A DNA stretch of 64,000 nt from Malaya genurostris (taxonomy: Eukaryota > Arthropoda > Insecta > Diptera > Culicidae), in the NCBI RefSeq assembly GCF_030247185.1, contig NC_080571.1, positions 68,362,172 to 68,426,171 of the forward strand, read 5' to 3'. Position numbers and translations under genes: made by a program. The notes beneath the pieces are model-generated. The model saw only the letters and a list, made by a program, of their open reading frames with translations. It was not told the DNA's origin and made no database searches. This document shows, one piece after another, positions 13,880 through 25,732 of this stretch. Positions within the stretch are counted from its first letter, which is position 1, and each line of letters opens with the position of its first letter.

Positions 13880-14433
13880 TCGAACGGAGCCTCGAAGACC
13901 CGTAGTGTTATATAGCATTCGACTCAGCTCGTCAAGATCGGAAATTGTCTGTATGTATTGGGACCTTTCAACAAATTATTTACCGCTCAACTTTCTCAAA
14001 GTTGGTTCAATCGATTTTAACAAGCTTAGGCTCGTTTGAATGTTAACATTGGGCCTTTGTTCAAGTTTGAAGATAAAATTGCTGTCACTGCCGACTCCGG
14101 ATATACAGAGTTGCGTGAAGGAATCTGTTCTCCGGTTCAACGGGAGGGGGGTGGGGGCGGAGTTTGTTGTTAGCACTCCAGTGCTCCATGATGTAAAACT
14201 ACTAAACGAAAATTAACCTTAATTCGTCTACACTCCAATGCCGTGTTCGGTTTCTCTCACCCTTGACTGGTTCCAGTGAAACCGAGGAACAACATGTGTC
14301 AGGTTCCTTTGCGCAACCCTGTGTAATAGTATAAGTGACGCAATCGATAAAACGCATTATTTTCTTACCGTTCAATTTTCTCAGATATGGCTGATCCGAT
14401 TGTAACAAACTAAGACTCATTTGAAAGCTGCTG
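13880..14433 (-). repeat. CA-core repeat (family X-related), reverse orientation, interrupted at 14434
   Basis: The block 'agcattcgactcagct' near 13915, followed by 'tgtctgtatgt' and a 'ctcaactttctcaaagttgg' unit, is the reverse complement of the right-hand part of family X. A similar unit 'ttaccgttcaattttctcag' at about 14367 recurs at 15288 beyond the TTAA element, so 15188-15330 is the continuation of this repeat. Confidence 0.6.
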
Positions 14434-14437
14434 TTAA

Positions 14438-15183
14438 GGTAGCGCTTCGCCGTGGTCAGGTCGAAGCGAGACAACTCACTGCTTCCTCTTGCTTTGTCGC
14501 CGAAATTTCACGCAAAATTGCAAATTTCTCCAATACTAGCCCGATTCACGAAAAATCAAAAACATACGATTGTAGGTAAATGATCTTACTATGCATTTGG
14601 CGAAAAATACCAGCTAGAAAGCTTTTCTTTCGCGAGATTTCGTGCGAGTTTTGTTAAACATTTTGTTTTCTTTTTTCCTTTTCTCGCTATAAACAACTCG
14701 CATATGTAGGGATGTGCAACGTTTTCAACAAAGTGTCAAAGCTAGTAGCGATGAAAATCATTACTGATTTCTGGTTCTACTGAAACATGAATAGAAATTA
14801 TTTTACAAAGTAGTAACACTTAGTTACATTTTCTACTCATCTATATTCAACGTTTACGCAGAGAGAACGGACAACGAAAACAAAAGAAATGTTCTTAGCG
14901 TCTACCGCATGTGGCATTTTACACACCCCAATGCATGCGTTGACATTGTGTGCGTGCGAAAGAATAAGGAAAAACTCATTTAATTTTCAAATCTCGCACG
15001 AAATCTTTCGATAAAAACGTTTATCAGGCACAATTTATATACGAATCGATAGAAAAATTAATTATCTAGAATCGTATGTTCTTGGAATTTCCGTTTTCTT
15101 CCCCGTTTTCTCACAATTTTGGGTAAAGTGCGTGAAACCCCGGGATAGGCAGCGAACTCCCGTGACCACGGCGAAGCGCTACC
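14438..15183. mobile_element. TTAA-flanked foldback/MITE element, 746 bp
   Basis: The tips are GGTAGCGCTTCGCCGTGGTC and its exact complement (21 bp perfect). TTAA occurs on both sides (14434-14437 and 15184-15187), the target duplication of piggyBac-like and some Kolobok-like elements. Inside, further inverted blocks (AACATACGATT at left and right, and 'gatttcgtgcga') extend the foldback for much of the length. There is no transposase, so it would depend on a helper. It sits within a CA-core repeat whose two halves resume on either side. Confidence 0.85.
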
Positions 15184-15479
15184 TTAAGTCATTGATTGGG
15201 TTCGAATATCAAGTGACTGTTGCTTTTGGTTCCAGAGATATGATAATATATGTGACGTAAATGATAAAACGCATTTTGTTTCTTACCGCTCAATTTTCTC
15301 GGAAATGGCTGACAAAGTTAAGCTCGTTAGGAAACTATTGGTTTATGGAACAGGTTTGTAGTTCAGGTTCAGTTTTTATTTTGTGTGAAGGTAATTACAG
15401 AACATCTGGACACACTTATCGTGTACACTAATCACAGAAAACATTGAGTGGACGATGTAATGCAATGCAGTCCGAATGA

Positions 15480-16290
15480 CGAGCAGAAGTTTTAGATTTT
15501 GAATAAGCATACATTCTGGTGGTGGGATAAGTCAAAAAGCAAAGATCCTAGGATGCTACCTTGAGGTACACCTGACAGGTAAGATAAATCATCTGACATG
15601 TTATTTCCAAGTTTGACTTAGAGTGTTCGACCAACAAGTTCGCGAATCTATGTTTTTCTATGTACTACATGGAATGAGAAGCCCCGGGTCTAACAAAGAA
15701 AAAGTCGATTTTTTACCGTGAAAACTTTTTCATTCTTCAGTATAATCTCCATCTAAAGCGATACACTTGACCCATCGGTCCTCCAACATTTTGATGCCTT
15801 TAAAAAAAAAAAGATTTGACAAGACCTTCAAAATAGGCTTCCGTTTCTGCTTTGGCCACCTCTCTGATTTGGAAATAGATAATAGTCGCTTGGGGCCAGG
15901 TCTGGAGAATATGGGGGATGCTGGACCAATTGGTACCGCAAATTATTCAATTTCACCGCCTCTTTTATGCATGAATGAGCTGGAGCGTCTTTTTCCATAG
16001 CTTGATGAAAACTAGAACTCTTCTGACACGTCAATAAATTTGGTCTAGAGACTTCTTTTCAACAAAAATATACACTGTTCGTAACTATTCACGTCTTTTC
16101 ATTCCGTGTAGCATGTTTTGATTTCACTGAACAAAATATTGTGCACGAGAATTTCGAATAATTTAGATCCGACACAGAGTGAAGTAATTCCACGATAGTT
16201 TTCTACATTTTGCTCATCTCCTTTCTTGAATACGGAAAACTTTTATGAATTTTTACAGCATTGCGGAAATATTCCTTCAGTTGGTGCTCG
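15480..16290 (-). pseudogene. LINE reverse transcriptase fragment interrupted by a mariner remnant
   Basis: On the minus strand, about 16290-16090 reads VFKKGDEQNVENYRGITSLC then SKLFEILVHNILF, the N-terminal RT block of Jockey-like LINEs. About 15620-15530 reads SYLSGVPQGSILGSLLF, the RT motif just before the YADD box. Between them lies a mariner C-terminal fragment (15700-16034). The catalytic DD box was not found. Frameshifts and stops make it a fossil. Confidence 0.7.
15700..16034 (-). pseudogene. Mariner transposase C-terminal fragment
   Basis: The minus strand reads HPPYSPDLAPSDYYLFPN, the mariner motif holding the third catalytic aspartate. After a frameshift it reads a C-terminal stretch ending near 15730 (KMLEDRWVKCIALDGDY). 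The first two catalytic aspartates and the DNA-binding domain are absent. It separates two parts of a LINE RT and so appears inserted in it, although mariner TIRs could not be defined. Confidence 0.75.
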
Positions 16291-17376
16291 CATCTCACCC
16301 GACGCAGTCGAGAATCGTTTACGGTCGAAACAACAAAAACAAAGACAATACGCCAGTGAACAATAGAGTGTACGGAATGGTCAAGTACGATTTAACAAAG
16401 CCTGAATCTTGGCCTACAAGACCAAATTAAATTTGTATAGATTTCAAGCGTTGCAAAGTTAGACCAGCAGCAAATGAAATTGAAATCTTACTTAAAGAAC
16501 GAATGCATCTAGACGCTAATAATGTAAGTGAGATTCAATTTAGCAAAGCGTCTAACTGTGTGTACATTATGTTTAAACGTGAAAGTTAACAATGAGGTGC
16601 ACAGCGTTGAGTGTGATAACATTAAATACAAAATCCCTGTGCACATGGTGGACATTGCCATAGAAGTACGCGTGCATGACCTCCCCCCGCAGGTCACCGA
16701 TCGGTACGTTCGGGAGAATCGCCCTTATTCTGAATAACGTCGTATCGTTTTTTCCCTCGTATTTCATTTGTATTCCCAATAATGCTAGCAAAATCAAAGG
16801 TAGCTATGATTCGATCGAACCACATTCGATCGAAATATCAATACGTTGTTATTCAGAATAAGGGCGAATATGTCGCAGTACGGTGAAGTCCTTTCCATCG
16901 AAAGGGAAGTATGGCGGAATTTTTTCCCCGGTATCCGAAATGGCGTGCGAGTGGTACGTATGCATCTACGTAAGGCAATTCCATCTTACATCATTTGTGG
17001 TCAAGGTTGGACACATCCGTGTAAAACGCTGATTGCCTATGAAAATCAGCTGGTTACATGCCAGTTTTGTGAACAACCTGCACACTACGGTAAACCTTGC
17101 ATCGGAATTGCGAAAAGGACATCTTCAACCAAAGACAAGGTCAACCGTTCAACAATGGAAACTAGTGAGCCCAGTACTCCTGTTTCACCATCAAACCAAC
17201 CAGCAACTGCAACTAATGTACAACAAGGCGGATCTAAAGCAACCAGCAACGAGCTCAAGACTGCGAACAACAAGGAAAACGAAGCGAAGACGGACACCAA
17301 CAACAATACAACCGATGAGGCAATGGATGACGAGACGAGCCACGAACAAAGTGCCCCTCAACCCTCGCAGGAGTGA
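16291..17376 (+). pseudogene. LINE ORF1 (gag-like), frameshifted and split by a MITE
   Basis: Reading across a stop at 16430, one frameshift near 16560 and the MITE at 16720-16866, the plus strand gives a nucleic-acid-binding gag: NRVYGMVKYDLTKPESWPT, the I-element-like RVHDLPPQVTDRYVREN, then MSQYGEVLSIEREVWRNFF and a zinc knuckle CQFCEQPAHYGKPC (CX2CX4HX4C). An acidic, Asn/Thr-rich tail ends at 17376. This matches ORF1 of I/Jockey-type mosquito LINEs, which packages the RNA. Its ORF2 is not adjacent: a family X repeat begins at about 17402. Confidence 0.72.
16720..16866. mobile_element. 147-bp MITE inserted in LINE ORF1
   Basis: The ends are CGCCCTTATTCTGAATAACG and a near-perfect complement. 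The trinucleotide AAT flanks both sides (16717-16719 and 16867-16869). Removing the element plus one AAT restores the ORF1 reading ...YVREN-MSQYG..., which supports the boundaries. The tip shares GCCCTTATT with the MITEs at 4337 and 52942. Confidence 0.85.
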
Positions 17377-17635
17377 AATGGAAGCTCTTCTCCTCCTAGA
17401 AAAATGGGTTAGTGTGTGTATGTGTCAAATAGTAGTGTGTGTATGTGTCAAATAATCTCACTAGGTTTTCTCGGAGATGGCTGAACCGATTTGGACAAAC
17501 TTAGATTCAAATAAAAGGTCTCGTGGTCCCATACGGAATTCCTGAATTTCATCCGGATCCGGAATTATAGGGTAAAGTGTGTTCAATATTGTACACCGTC
17601 ACATAAAATATTTTCGGATGCAACAAACATTTAAA

Positions 17636-20434
17636 CTAATAACCCATTTTCAATGATGGAATTTTCTATAGCACTCTTGTCTTGTAACAATAACGCTCCA
17701 GGGTTGGACAGAATTAAATTCAACTTGGTGAAGAATCTGCCCAACCTCGCAAAAAGACGTTTGTTGGAACTGTTCAACAAGTTTCTTGAGCAAAATATTG
17801 TTCCACCTGACTGGAGACAAGTGAAAGTTATCGCCATTCAAAAACCGGGGAAACCAGCTTCCAATCACAACTCATATAGACCCATTGCGATGTTGTCCTG
17901 CATCAGAAAATTGTTCGAAAAAATTATTCTACGACGTCTCGACACTTGGGTCGAGACGAACGGTTTGTTGTCAGATACTCAGTTTGGCTTCCGTAGAAAT
18001 AAAGGGACGAATGATTGCCTTGCATTACTTTCGTCTGACATCCAAATTGCCTTCGCTCAAAAGCAACAAATGGCATCTGTATTTTTAGACATTAAAGGAG
18101 CATTTGATTCAGTTTCCATTGATGTTCTTTCAGACAAGCTCCACCAAAATGGACTCCCAGCGGTTATAAATAATTATTTGCACAACCTTTTGTCAGAGAA
18201 ACGCATGCATTTTTCACATGGCGATTTGGCAACACTCAGAAATAGTTACATGGGTCTCCCGCAAGGCTCATGCCTCAGTCCGCTCCTCTATAATTTTTAC
18301 GTAAATGACATTGACAGCTGTCTAGTAACCCCATGTACACTAAGACAATTGGCAGATGATGGCGTGGTTTCAGTTACTGGACCCAAAGCTATTGATCTGC
18401 ATAAACCATTGCAAGATACCTTAGATAACTTGTCCGATTGGGCTGTTCATCTTGGTATCGAATTCTCTGCGGAGAAAACAGAGTTAGTCATCTTTTCAAG
18501 AAAGCATGATCCCGCGCAGCTTCAGCTCCATATGATGGGAAGAATGATCCAACAGGTTGTAACTTTTAAATACCTCGGGGTGTGGTTCGATTCCAAATGC
18601 ACGTGGGGAGGACACATTAGGTATCTGATAACGAAATGCCAACAAAGAGTAAATTTTCTTCGAACAATAACAGGATCTTGGTGGGGTGCTCATCCGCAAG
18701 ATCTAATAAAATTGTATCAAACAACGATACTTTCAGTGATGGAATATGGATGCGTTTGTTTTCGTTCCGCTGCAAATTCTCATATTATCAAACTTGAGCG
18801 AATTCAGTACCGTTGCTTGCGAATTGCCTTAGGCTGCATGCATTCGACACATACAATGAGTCTTGAAGTTCTGGCGGGAGTTCTTCCATTGAAAGATCGA
18901 TTTTGGGAGCTTTCATCACGCCTGCTAATAAGATGTGAGGTGCTGAATCCCATGGTAATTCATAATTTCGAACGACTAGTCGAGCTTCGATCTCAAACAA
19001 AATTCATGACAGTATATTTTAACCATATGTCACAGGAAATCAACCCTTCAAGATATATTCCTATCCGTGTCAGCCTCCTAAATGCCCCTGACTCAACCTT
19101 ATTTTTCGATACATCCATGCAGCGCGAAGTGCGTGGAATCCCGGATCATCTACGTTCGACGGAAATCCCAAAAATATTTTCAAGTAAGTTCAGGCATATT
19201 GACTCTGAGAAAATGTTTTACACGGACGGATCGCGAATTGAAGAAGCGACAGGGTTTGGTATGTTCAACAATAATGTTTCGGCCTCATTTAGGCTTCAAG
19301 GCTAGCAGCAGTTCATTATAGTTTGAGTGTAATCGTCACATTAATTCCAAACCATTATTTCCTCTTCACAGATAGTCTGAGTGCAATTGAAGCCATTCGC
19401 TCAAACATGACTGGCAAGACTGAACCGTTTTTCCTGGGCAAAATAAAACAGTGCCTGAACGACATATTGAACAATAATTATCTAATCACTATAGTCTGGG
19501 TCCCGGCTCATTGCTCCATTCCTGGCAATGAAAGAGCCGATATTTTAGCCAAACGTGGTGCTATTGAGGGTGAAATTTATGAGAGACCAATTGCTTTCAA
19601 CGAATTCTATAGCTCGTCTCGCCAAAGAACACTTGCCAGCTGGCAAGCTTCTTGGGATAAAGATGATCTGGGTCGGTGGATGCACTCAATTATTCCGAAA
19701 ATATCGACAAAGGCATGGTTCAGGGGACTGGATCTGAGTAGAGATTTCATTCGTGTGATGTCCAGACTCATGTCCAATCACTACACGTTAGATGCACATC
19801 TCCTTCGAATTGGGCTCTCCGAGACTAATCATTGTGCTTGCGGAGAAGGTTATCGGGATATTGATCATGTCGTTTGGACATGCGTGGAGTATCGTGATGT
19901 CAGATCTCAACTAATAAATTCTTTGCGTACCCAAGGTAGACTATCCAATATCCCAGTTCGAGACATTCTTGCTTGTCGTGACCTTTCATACATGAAACTT
20001 ATTTATCATTTCATAAAGAAAATTGGAGTTTCAATTTAATAAAGGCCCCTTTTAAGACTTAGTTCTGATCCCAGCTGCGTCCATGAGTTCAACCAATAGC
20101 TAAATTAGAATAAAAATAATGTAATGATACAAACAAACTCGAAACAGTTTATGAAATTATTAACAAAATGTCTGAAAATAACAGCTTATTTTATAATTTA
20201 TAGAAGTTAATCGTTTGGTTCAAATAATATTTCCGAGTAGATTTCATAATTAATGACGAGTTACCTAAGATGATATTTAAGTAATAAGAGAATATGTTTT
20301 AATAAATTCAAAACGTTGTGACTATGTTAGAATTAAATTAGGATAAGAATATTATGTAAAAGTGATGCTACGGCGAAGAGAAACTTATGTAAACTGCCTT
20401 AAGAAATAAACGTATTTATGAAAAAAAAAAAAAA
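17636..20434 (+). mobile_element. 5'-truncated I-type LINE with poly(A) tail and 14-bp target duplication
   Basis: The sequence AACAAACATTTAAA occurs immediately before (17622-17635) and immediately after (20435-20448) the element, the mark of target-primed reverse transcription. The 3' end is a run of A at about 20420-20434, preceded by 'aaataaacg'. The 5' end is truncated so that only RT and RNase H remain. Other pieces of the family lie at 52417-52735 (linker before the RT) and 55841-56260 (RNase H). Confidence 0.9.
17653..20039 (+). pseudogene. LINE ORF2: reverse transcriptase plus RNase H (I-like), truncated and frameshifted
   Basis: An open frame of 550 codons (17653-19305) covers the RT: KPGKPASNHNSYRPIAML, FRRNKGTNDCLALL, VFLDIKGAFDSV, GLPQGSCLSPLLYN and the catalytic LADD box. 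RNase H starts with FYTDGSRIEEATGFG. It is then broken by a small deletion near 19305-19310 that removes the expected AEL glutamate, and resumes in another frame (19323-20039) with TDSLSAIEAI, WVPAHCSIPGNERAD and a Cys/His tail (CACGEGYRDIDHVVWTC). RT followed by RNase H is typical of the I group. The endonuclease domain is missing through 5' truncation. Confidence 0.9.
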
Positions 20435-20746
20435 AACAAACATTTAAATCGTAATTTAGAGTGCGTACTAGAAGAGTTTGTGTGTCATGTTAGTTGGTGG
20501 CCGTACGAGCCGACTTTGATTATGCCGGTTCTCGGGTTCCGGTGCCGAAAGTGCATATAATAGTGAACCCATTTCGTTTTCTTAAAGATTACTTACGCAA
20601 TCAAAGCACTGTTTTATTCTGTATGTTATGCATAAACAATCTCTTGGTTTCTTTCAAAAATCGAAGAGAAAATTTTTGAATAGAATACCACAATATTATA
20701 TGTACATGAGAAAGGCATCATTACACCACTAGGTGGATTAAAATAG

Positions 20747-20795
20747 GTTTTTATTCAATAATCAATGTTGCTAACTACTTTTCGATACACTCCTT
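20747..20795 (+). repeat. Solo 3' end of the DD37E Tc1-like element
   Basis: The 49 bp from 'tttattcaataatcaatg' to 'cgatacactcct' match the right end of the 2955-4249 element (4203-4249) and are followed by TA. The rest of the transposon is absent. The left side abuts a family X repeat. Confidence 0.8.
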
Positions 20796-22221
20796 ATGTC
20801 TATTCCAAGTACTAAAATGAAGACCAGTAAAACCGAAATCGCTATCTTAAACCAGCAAGGTACAAACCAAAATAGTTTTGAATTCAGTTTAAAATTTTTT
20901 TCCGATTATTGCAGAGTCACTTTGAGTGACGGTTTGAAGTTTTTAACACTTACCACTCTGTATTTTCGTAAACCAAATTCGGATACCGAGATAGTTGAAG
21001 AATTCTAATCCTATTATGCTCTGCTGATCGGAGTTACATATAATGGTTCTTTATATGTGAGTCTGTGAAACTCATCTGTACTTAACCAGAGAGGGCGCAT
21101 TAAAATCATTTTCAATAATAAGAAAAAATATTCTGAATCCTTTGAGTCGTTTCCTTCCTGCATAAAGAATGGGTGGTCTGAAAATTTGTTTGCTTACTAA
21201 TCATTTATTCTTAAGACTGCGCATAGAGCTTTTCTTTATAAGAGGATACGAACATTTGATATATTTATAACGGGACCCCTCGTCGAACAAATCAACCATT
21301 CCGAATCCGAACGAAAAGAAAAAAATAAAACCTTGTCATAAAAATCCATAGAATACCACTTCCGAAACTTCGAAATGCCAGAAAAACAATTCAACGAGAT
21401 TTTTTTTTTTTCGCTGGACGACACTCTCAAGCCGCACTCTGTTAATGACAGTACTGAGCAAAAAAAAAAACGAAAAGGAAAACAGTACGCCTCGAACTTG
21501 GACTGCCTGGTTTAATGGCAACGACAGGAAAGCAGCGAAACTTTCTTAATATTTCTGCATCCCAAATAAACTAGCTTCGCTTTTTTTTATTGTTTATTTA
21601 TTTCTCCCCTGTTCGTGTCCAGTCTGCTGCGACGGAAAAACCACAGAACTATAATTTCTAACAATGCTATCAGATTTTGAAGCTTTGCCCGGAACTCGAG
21701 CACTCGCTCAAGACCACCTGCCTCCCACACCAATTCCGCCTTCTACTCCGCCCCCCGCCACAAAGCCGGAAGTGAAAGTTATGCGTTGTCCGCCGTTGTT
21801 TGTCGTTGTATTTGTTGTTGGGTCGGGATATCACAATTTTCATTGGGATGATATTGAGATAGTTTGCGCTTTCTTGGTATCTGTGGGGCGTGCTCACCTC
21901 TGCATCTGTCAGCATCTGCCTGTCAAATTCATACCACTTCGTCGCATAAATTTTCCATAAACCTTGGCTATGTTTGGAAGATTCGCTGTGCTTCTTCATT
22001 ACAAGATAGAGTTGTGAAATGAATAATTTATGTCTTCGAAAATACACTCACCGAAAAACTGACTGACTACTAGCCACAAGATGGCACACTACTACCAGAA
22101 AAGCATTTAACATTCGCGATTGTTCTTTCTATTTTGCAGCTATAAATACGATATCAACGAAATTATTTTGCTTCTAAATCACTATTTTCTCCATTCAACT
22201 CGGAAAAAGCGATTCTCTCAC
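20796..22221. other. No gene recognised; GC-richer patch at 21600-21960
   Basis: The patch at 21600-21960 has overlapping open frames on both strands: a proline-rich plus frame of 98 codons from 21664 and a minus frame of 125 codons from 22047. Neither has a known domain and I cannot choose between them. It may contain a host exon. The rest is AT-rich and featureless. Confidence 0.3.
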
Positions 22222-22386
22222 TAGCGGCCCTTACACGAGCATTAAAAATGTCATTTTAAATGATGTCATTTAAATGCTGTAATTCAAATTTGTTAGAAAT
22301 TTCGTCATTAGTGCACCACTACACGTTCATTAAAATGATATTTTTTTTACTAATGACATTTTTAATGACTCGTGTAAGGGCCGCTA
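22222..22386. mobile_element. Short MITE, TAGCGGCCCTTACACGAG ends
   Basis: The terminal inverted repeats begin TAGCGGCCCTTACACGAG and extend inward through 'cattaaaaatgtcatt' with one indel. TA lies at both tips, either as target duplication or as part of the TIR. The roughly 161-bp body is AT-rich, with repeated 'aaatgac/gtcattt' units and no coding capacity. Confidence 0.85.
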
Positions 22387-23081
22387 CTGAATACTTTAAT
22401 CACTAGGAAGTCAAAAACCGATTACAAGTAGGCCGGGCGAAACATACAACGAAATAACAAGGAGCAACAGAGAAAGGAAATTATGCATTACGGATATTCT
22501 ACGCAAACTGAGATGGATCTTATTTCCTTGATTCAAAATTATGTATTGAACAAACACAAATTTACATGTTCTCTTATTTTGATATTGCTTTCTACTGAAA
22601 AAAGGCGGGTGGGTAATATCAGAGACATAACTGGATGACGTGAATACAAAAAAAAAACTAACATGCTTATTTCACAATTCCGAATATCGATAATATTACG
22701 TACTAGTTGAGTGATCGTCTTCATTTCGCAAACTTTCAATGCTTCACTTGCAGAATTGTAACGGTATTAGGCCAAAAGGCACGAGAGCAATAAATTAGAG
22801 GTTTTTTTAGAGGACAAGACCGATTACAAAGACATTAAAAATGCAATGTTTCAATTCATTCAAATTAGAAAAATCTATAACTCACCTTCTGTGATGGTCG
22901 AGGATTTCTAAATATGATTTGGAATCAATATGACAACAATTTATTAAACTTTTTTGTCGAACCCGTCTCGAAAATACAAATTATATAGTGATTTGAAACA
23001 ATACCCGCAACCGAAAGCCGCCATATTGTATTCTATAACTATAAATTATAGATATACATTCACCAAGCGTGGCCAGAAGTA
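22387..23081. other. Repeat scraps, no gene
   Basis: The stretch at 22600-22700 shares 'cagagacataactggatg' with 1672 (family W). Nothing else is recognised. Confidence 0.4.
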
Positions 23082-24899
23082 CACCGAAACCTCCATTTAC
23101 GAACTAAACGGGGGTTCGTAAAAAGAGGTAGTTCGTAAAAAAAGTTTACGTTATTTTGGATTTGGTTCGTAGAAAAAGTTTATGTTTTTTGGGATTTGGT
23201 TCGTAAAAAAAGTTTACGTTATTTGGAATTTAATTCGTGAAAAAAGTTTCGTGTGATTATTGTGGAAACCGCGCACCATATGTTTATTTTCGGAACGGAT
23301 GTGAATAGTAAGTGCAAAGAAAATGATCATTGGGCTCGTTTCAAAATCCAAGATGGCGGCTTCCGGTTTATTGAGATTGCCTAAAACCCGTAATAATTTA
23401 GGTATCTTCGGAACGTAATTGATGAGTAGATGTCGGAAAACGATGTTTGAATTGGTTCTGAAATCCAAGATGGCGACTTCCGGTTTCTTAATATTTCTTG
23501 AAAACCCTTACAATATGAGTATTTTCGGAACGGGATTGATGAGTAGATGTCAGAAAACGATGTTTGAAGTAGTTTTTAAATCCAAGATGGCGACTTCCGG
23601 TTTCTTAATATTCCTTGAAAACTCTTACAATATGGATATTTTCGGAACGGGATTGATGAGTAGATGTCAGAAAACGATATTTGAGGTAGTTCTGAAATCC
23701 AAGATGGCGACTTCCGGTTTCTTAATATTTCTTGAAACCCCTTACAATATGGATATTTTCGGAACGGGATTGATGAGTAGATATCAGAAAACGATGTTTG
23801 AGGTAGTTCTGAAATCCAAGATGGCGACTTCCGGTTTCTTAATATTTCTTGAAACCCCTTACAATATGGGTATTTTCGGAACGGGATTGATGAGTAGATG
23901 TCAGAAAACGATGTTTGAAGTAGTTCTTAAATTCAAGATGGCAACTTCCGGTTTCTTAATATTTCTTGAAAACCCTTACAATATGGGTATTTTCGGAACG
24001 GGATTGATGAGTAGATGTCAGAAAACGATGTTTGAGGTAGTTTTGAAATTCAAGATGGCGACTTCCGGTTTGTTGATATTCCTTGAAAACCCTTACAATA
24101 TGGATATTTTCGGAACGGGATTGATGAGTAGATATCAGAAAACGATGTTTGAGGTAGTTCTGAAATCCAAGATGGCGACTTCCGGTTTCTTAATATTTCT
24201 TGAAACCCCTTACAATATGGGTATTTTCGGAACGGGATTGATGAGTAGATGTCAGAAAACGATGTTTGAAGTAGTTCTTAAATTCAAGATGGCAACTTCC
24301 GGTTTCTTAATATTTCTTGAAAACCCTTACAATATGGGTATTTTCGGAACGGGATTGATGAGTAGATGTCAGAGAACGATGTTTGAAGTAGTTTTGAAAT
24401 TCAAGATGGCTACTTTTGGTTTGTTGATATTCTTTGAAAACCCTTACAATATGGGTATCTTCGGAAAGAGATTTAAAAATAGACGTCGGAAAATTATATT
24501 TGAGATGGTTTTGAAATGCGAAACAGTGACTTCCGGTTTATTAGTATCTTTTGAAAGTTTTTGCCATTTTCTTTAACTTGGTATTCCTTTAAAACACTAT
24601 ACCGTTCGAAAATATCCATATGGTAAGGGTTTTCAAGGAATATCAACAAACCGGAAGTCGCCATCTTGGATTTCCAAAATACCTCAAACATCATTTTCCG
24701 GAATCTACTCCTTAAACCCGTTCCAAAAATACCCATATTGTAGTAGTTTCCATGGAAATCGCTTTCGATGAATGACAAAACCTCTTTTCACGAAGTAGGT
24801 TCGTAAAAAAAGATTACGTTATTTGGGATTTGGTTCGTAAAAAGAGGAACGTGAAAAGAGGTAACGTATAAAAAGTGTTCGTAAACGGAGGTTTGGGTG
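23082..24899. mobile_element. TIR element whose interior is a 117-bp tandem array
   Basis: The left tip CACCGAAACCTCCATTTACG and the complementary right tip agree over 23 bp with two differences, and TA flanks both ends (23080-23081, 24900-24901). Just inside each end are copies of a ~48-bp subterminal repeat built on 'ggttcgtaaaaa' and 'tttacgttattt'. The middle is a tandem array of ~117-bp units (23400-24560), followed by one inverted unit (about 24600-24760). There is no transposase. It looks like a large non-autonomous DNA element that has captured or generated a satellite. Confidence 0.8.
23400..24560 (+). repeat. 117-bp tandem array, about ten units
   Basis: Successive units run 'gggattgatgagtagatgtc ... 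aagatggcgacttccgg ... aatatgggtattttcgg' with a period of 117 bp (39 codons). Because the period is a multiple of three and lacks stops, the plus strand is open for 385 codons (23419-24576). Substitutions such as gatgtc/gatatc and tcttaaat/tctgaaat alternate between neighbours, suggesting a two-unit higher-order pattern. One unit is inverted at about 24600-24760. Confidence 0.9.
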
Positions 24900-24901
24900 T
24901 A

Positions 24902-25443
<542 letters not shown>

Positions 25444-25732
25444 TTGTGTGTGTATGTGTGTGTGGGGCGGGGTTGCCTCCCAACCACCCTCAGCAGAGAA
25501 AACCGATTGGAAAAACTCTGCTACACCTACCACTAATGCGACTGCTTCAGGGGAGCCATTTTGTTACTGCACTCTTCTATTGCTGTGCTCATGCACTTTT
25601 GGTCGCTTCTAATACGTCCTCATGCACTTATCGTATTGCTCAAACTCTTCAAGCGATTCCAGCTTGCTGGTCGCTCCTCCATTTTCTCTGTAACCCCGTC
25701 AGCATTTTTGTAACTGCCCTGCTGATCGCGTT

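Larger units (their letters stand above)
17402..20745 (-). repeat. Family X repeat in reverse, split by a LINE insertion
   Basis: 17402-17635 carries the TG core and 'gagatggctgaaccgatt' block. 20449-20745 carries the opposite end 'atgagaaaggcatcattaca' with the CCACTAGGTGG palindrome and poly-T. The two parts are joined across a 14-bp duplication made by the LINE at 17636-20434, so they are one older element. Confidence 0.75.

Noticed and set aside
15660..16112. Inverted similarity 'ctacatggaatgagaagc' against 'tcttttcattccgtgtagc' around the mariner fragment
   Set aside because: Short and imperfect, and it does not resemble mariner ends; could be chance or LINE sequence.
21670..22047. 125-codon minus frame and 98-codon plus frame
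   Set aside because: They overlap on opposite strands, neither has a recognised motif, and I cannot support either as a gene.
23400..24560. CRISPR-like array of regular repeats
   Set aside because: Units are contiguous 117-bp tandem copies with no unique spacers, and the context is eukaryotic.
23419..24576. 385-codon frame with 39-residue repeats
   Set aside because: Explained by the 117-bp satellite unit; no start context, no codon-level conservation, and inverted units also occur. Treated as non-coding unless transcripts are found.
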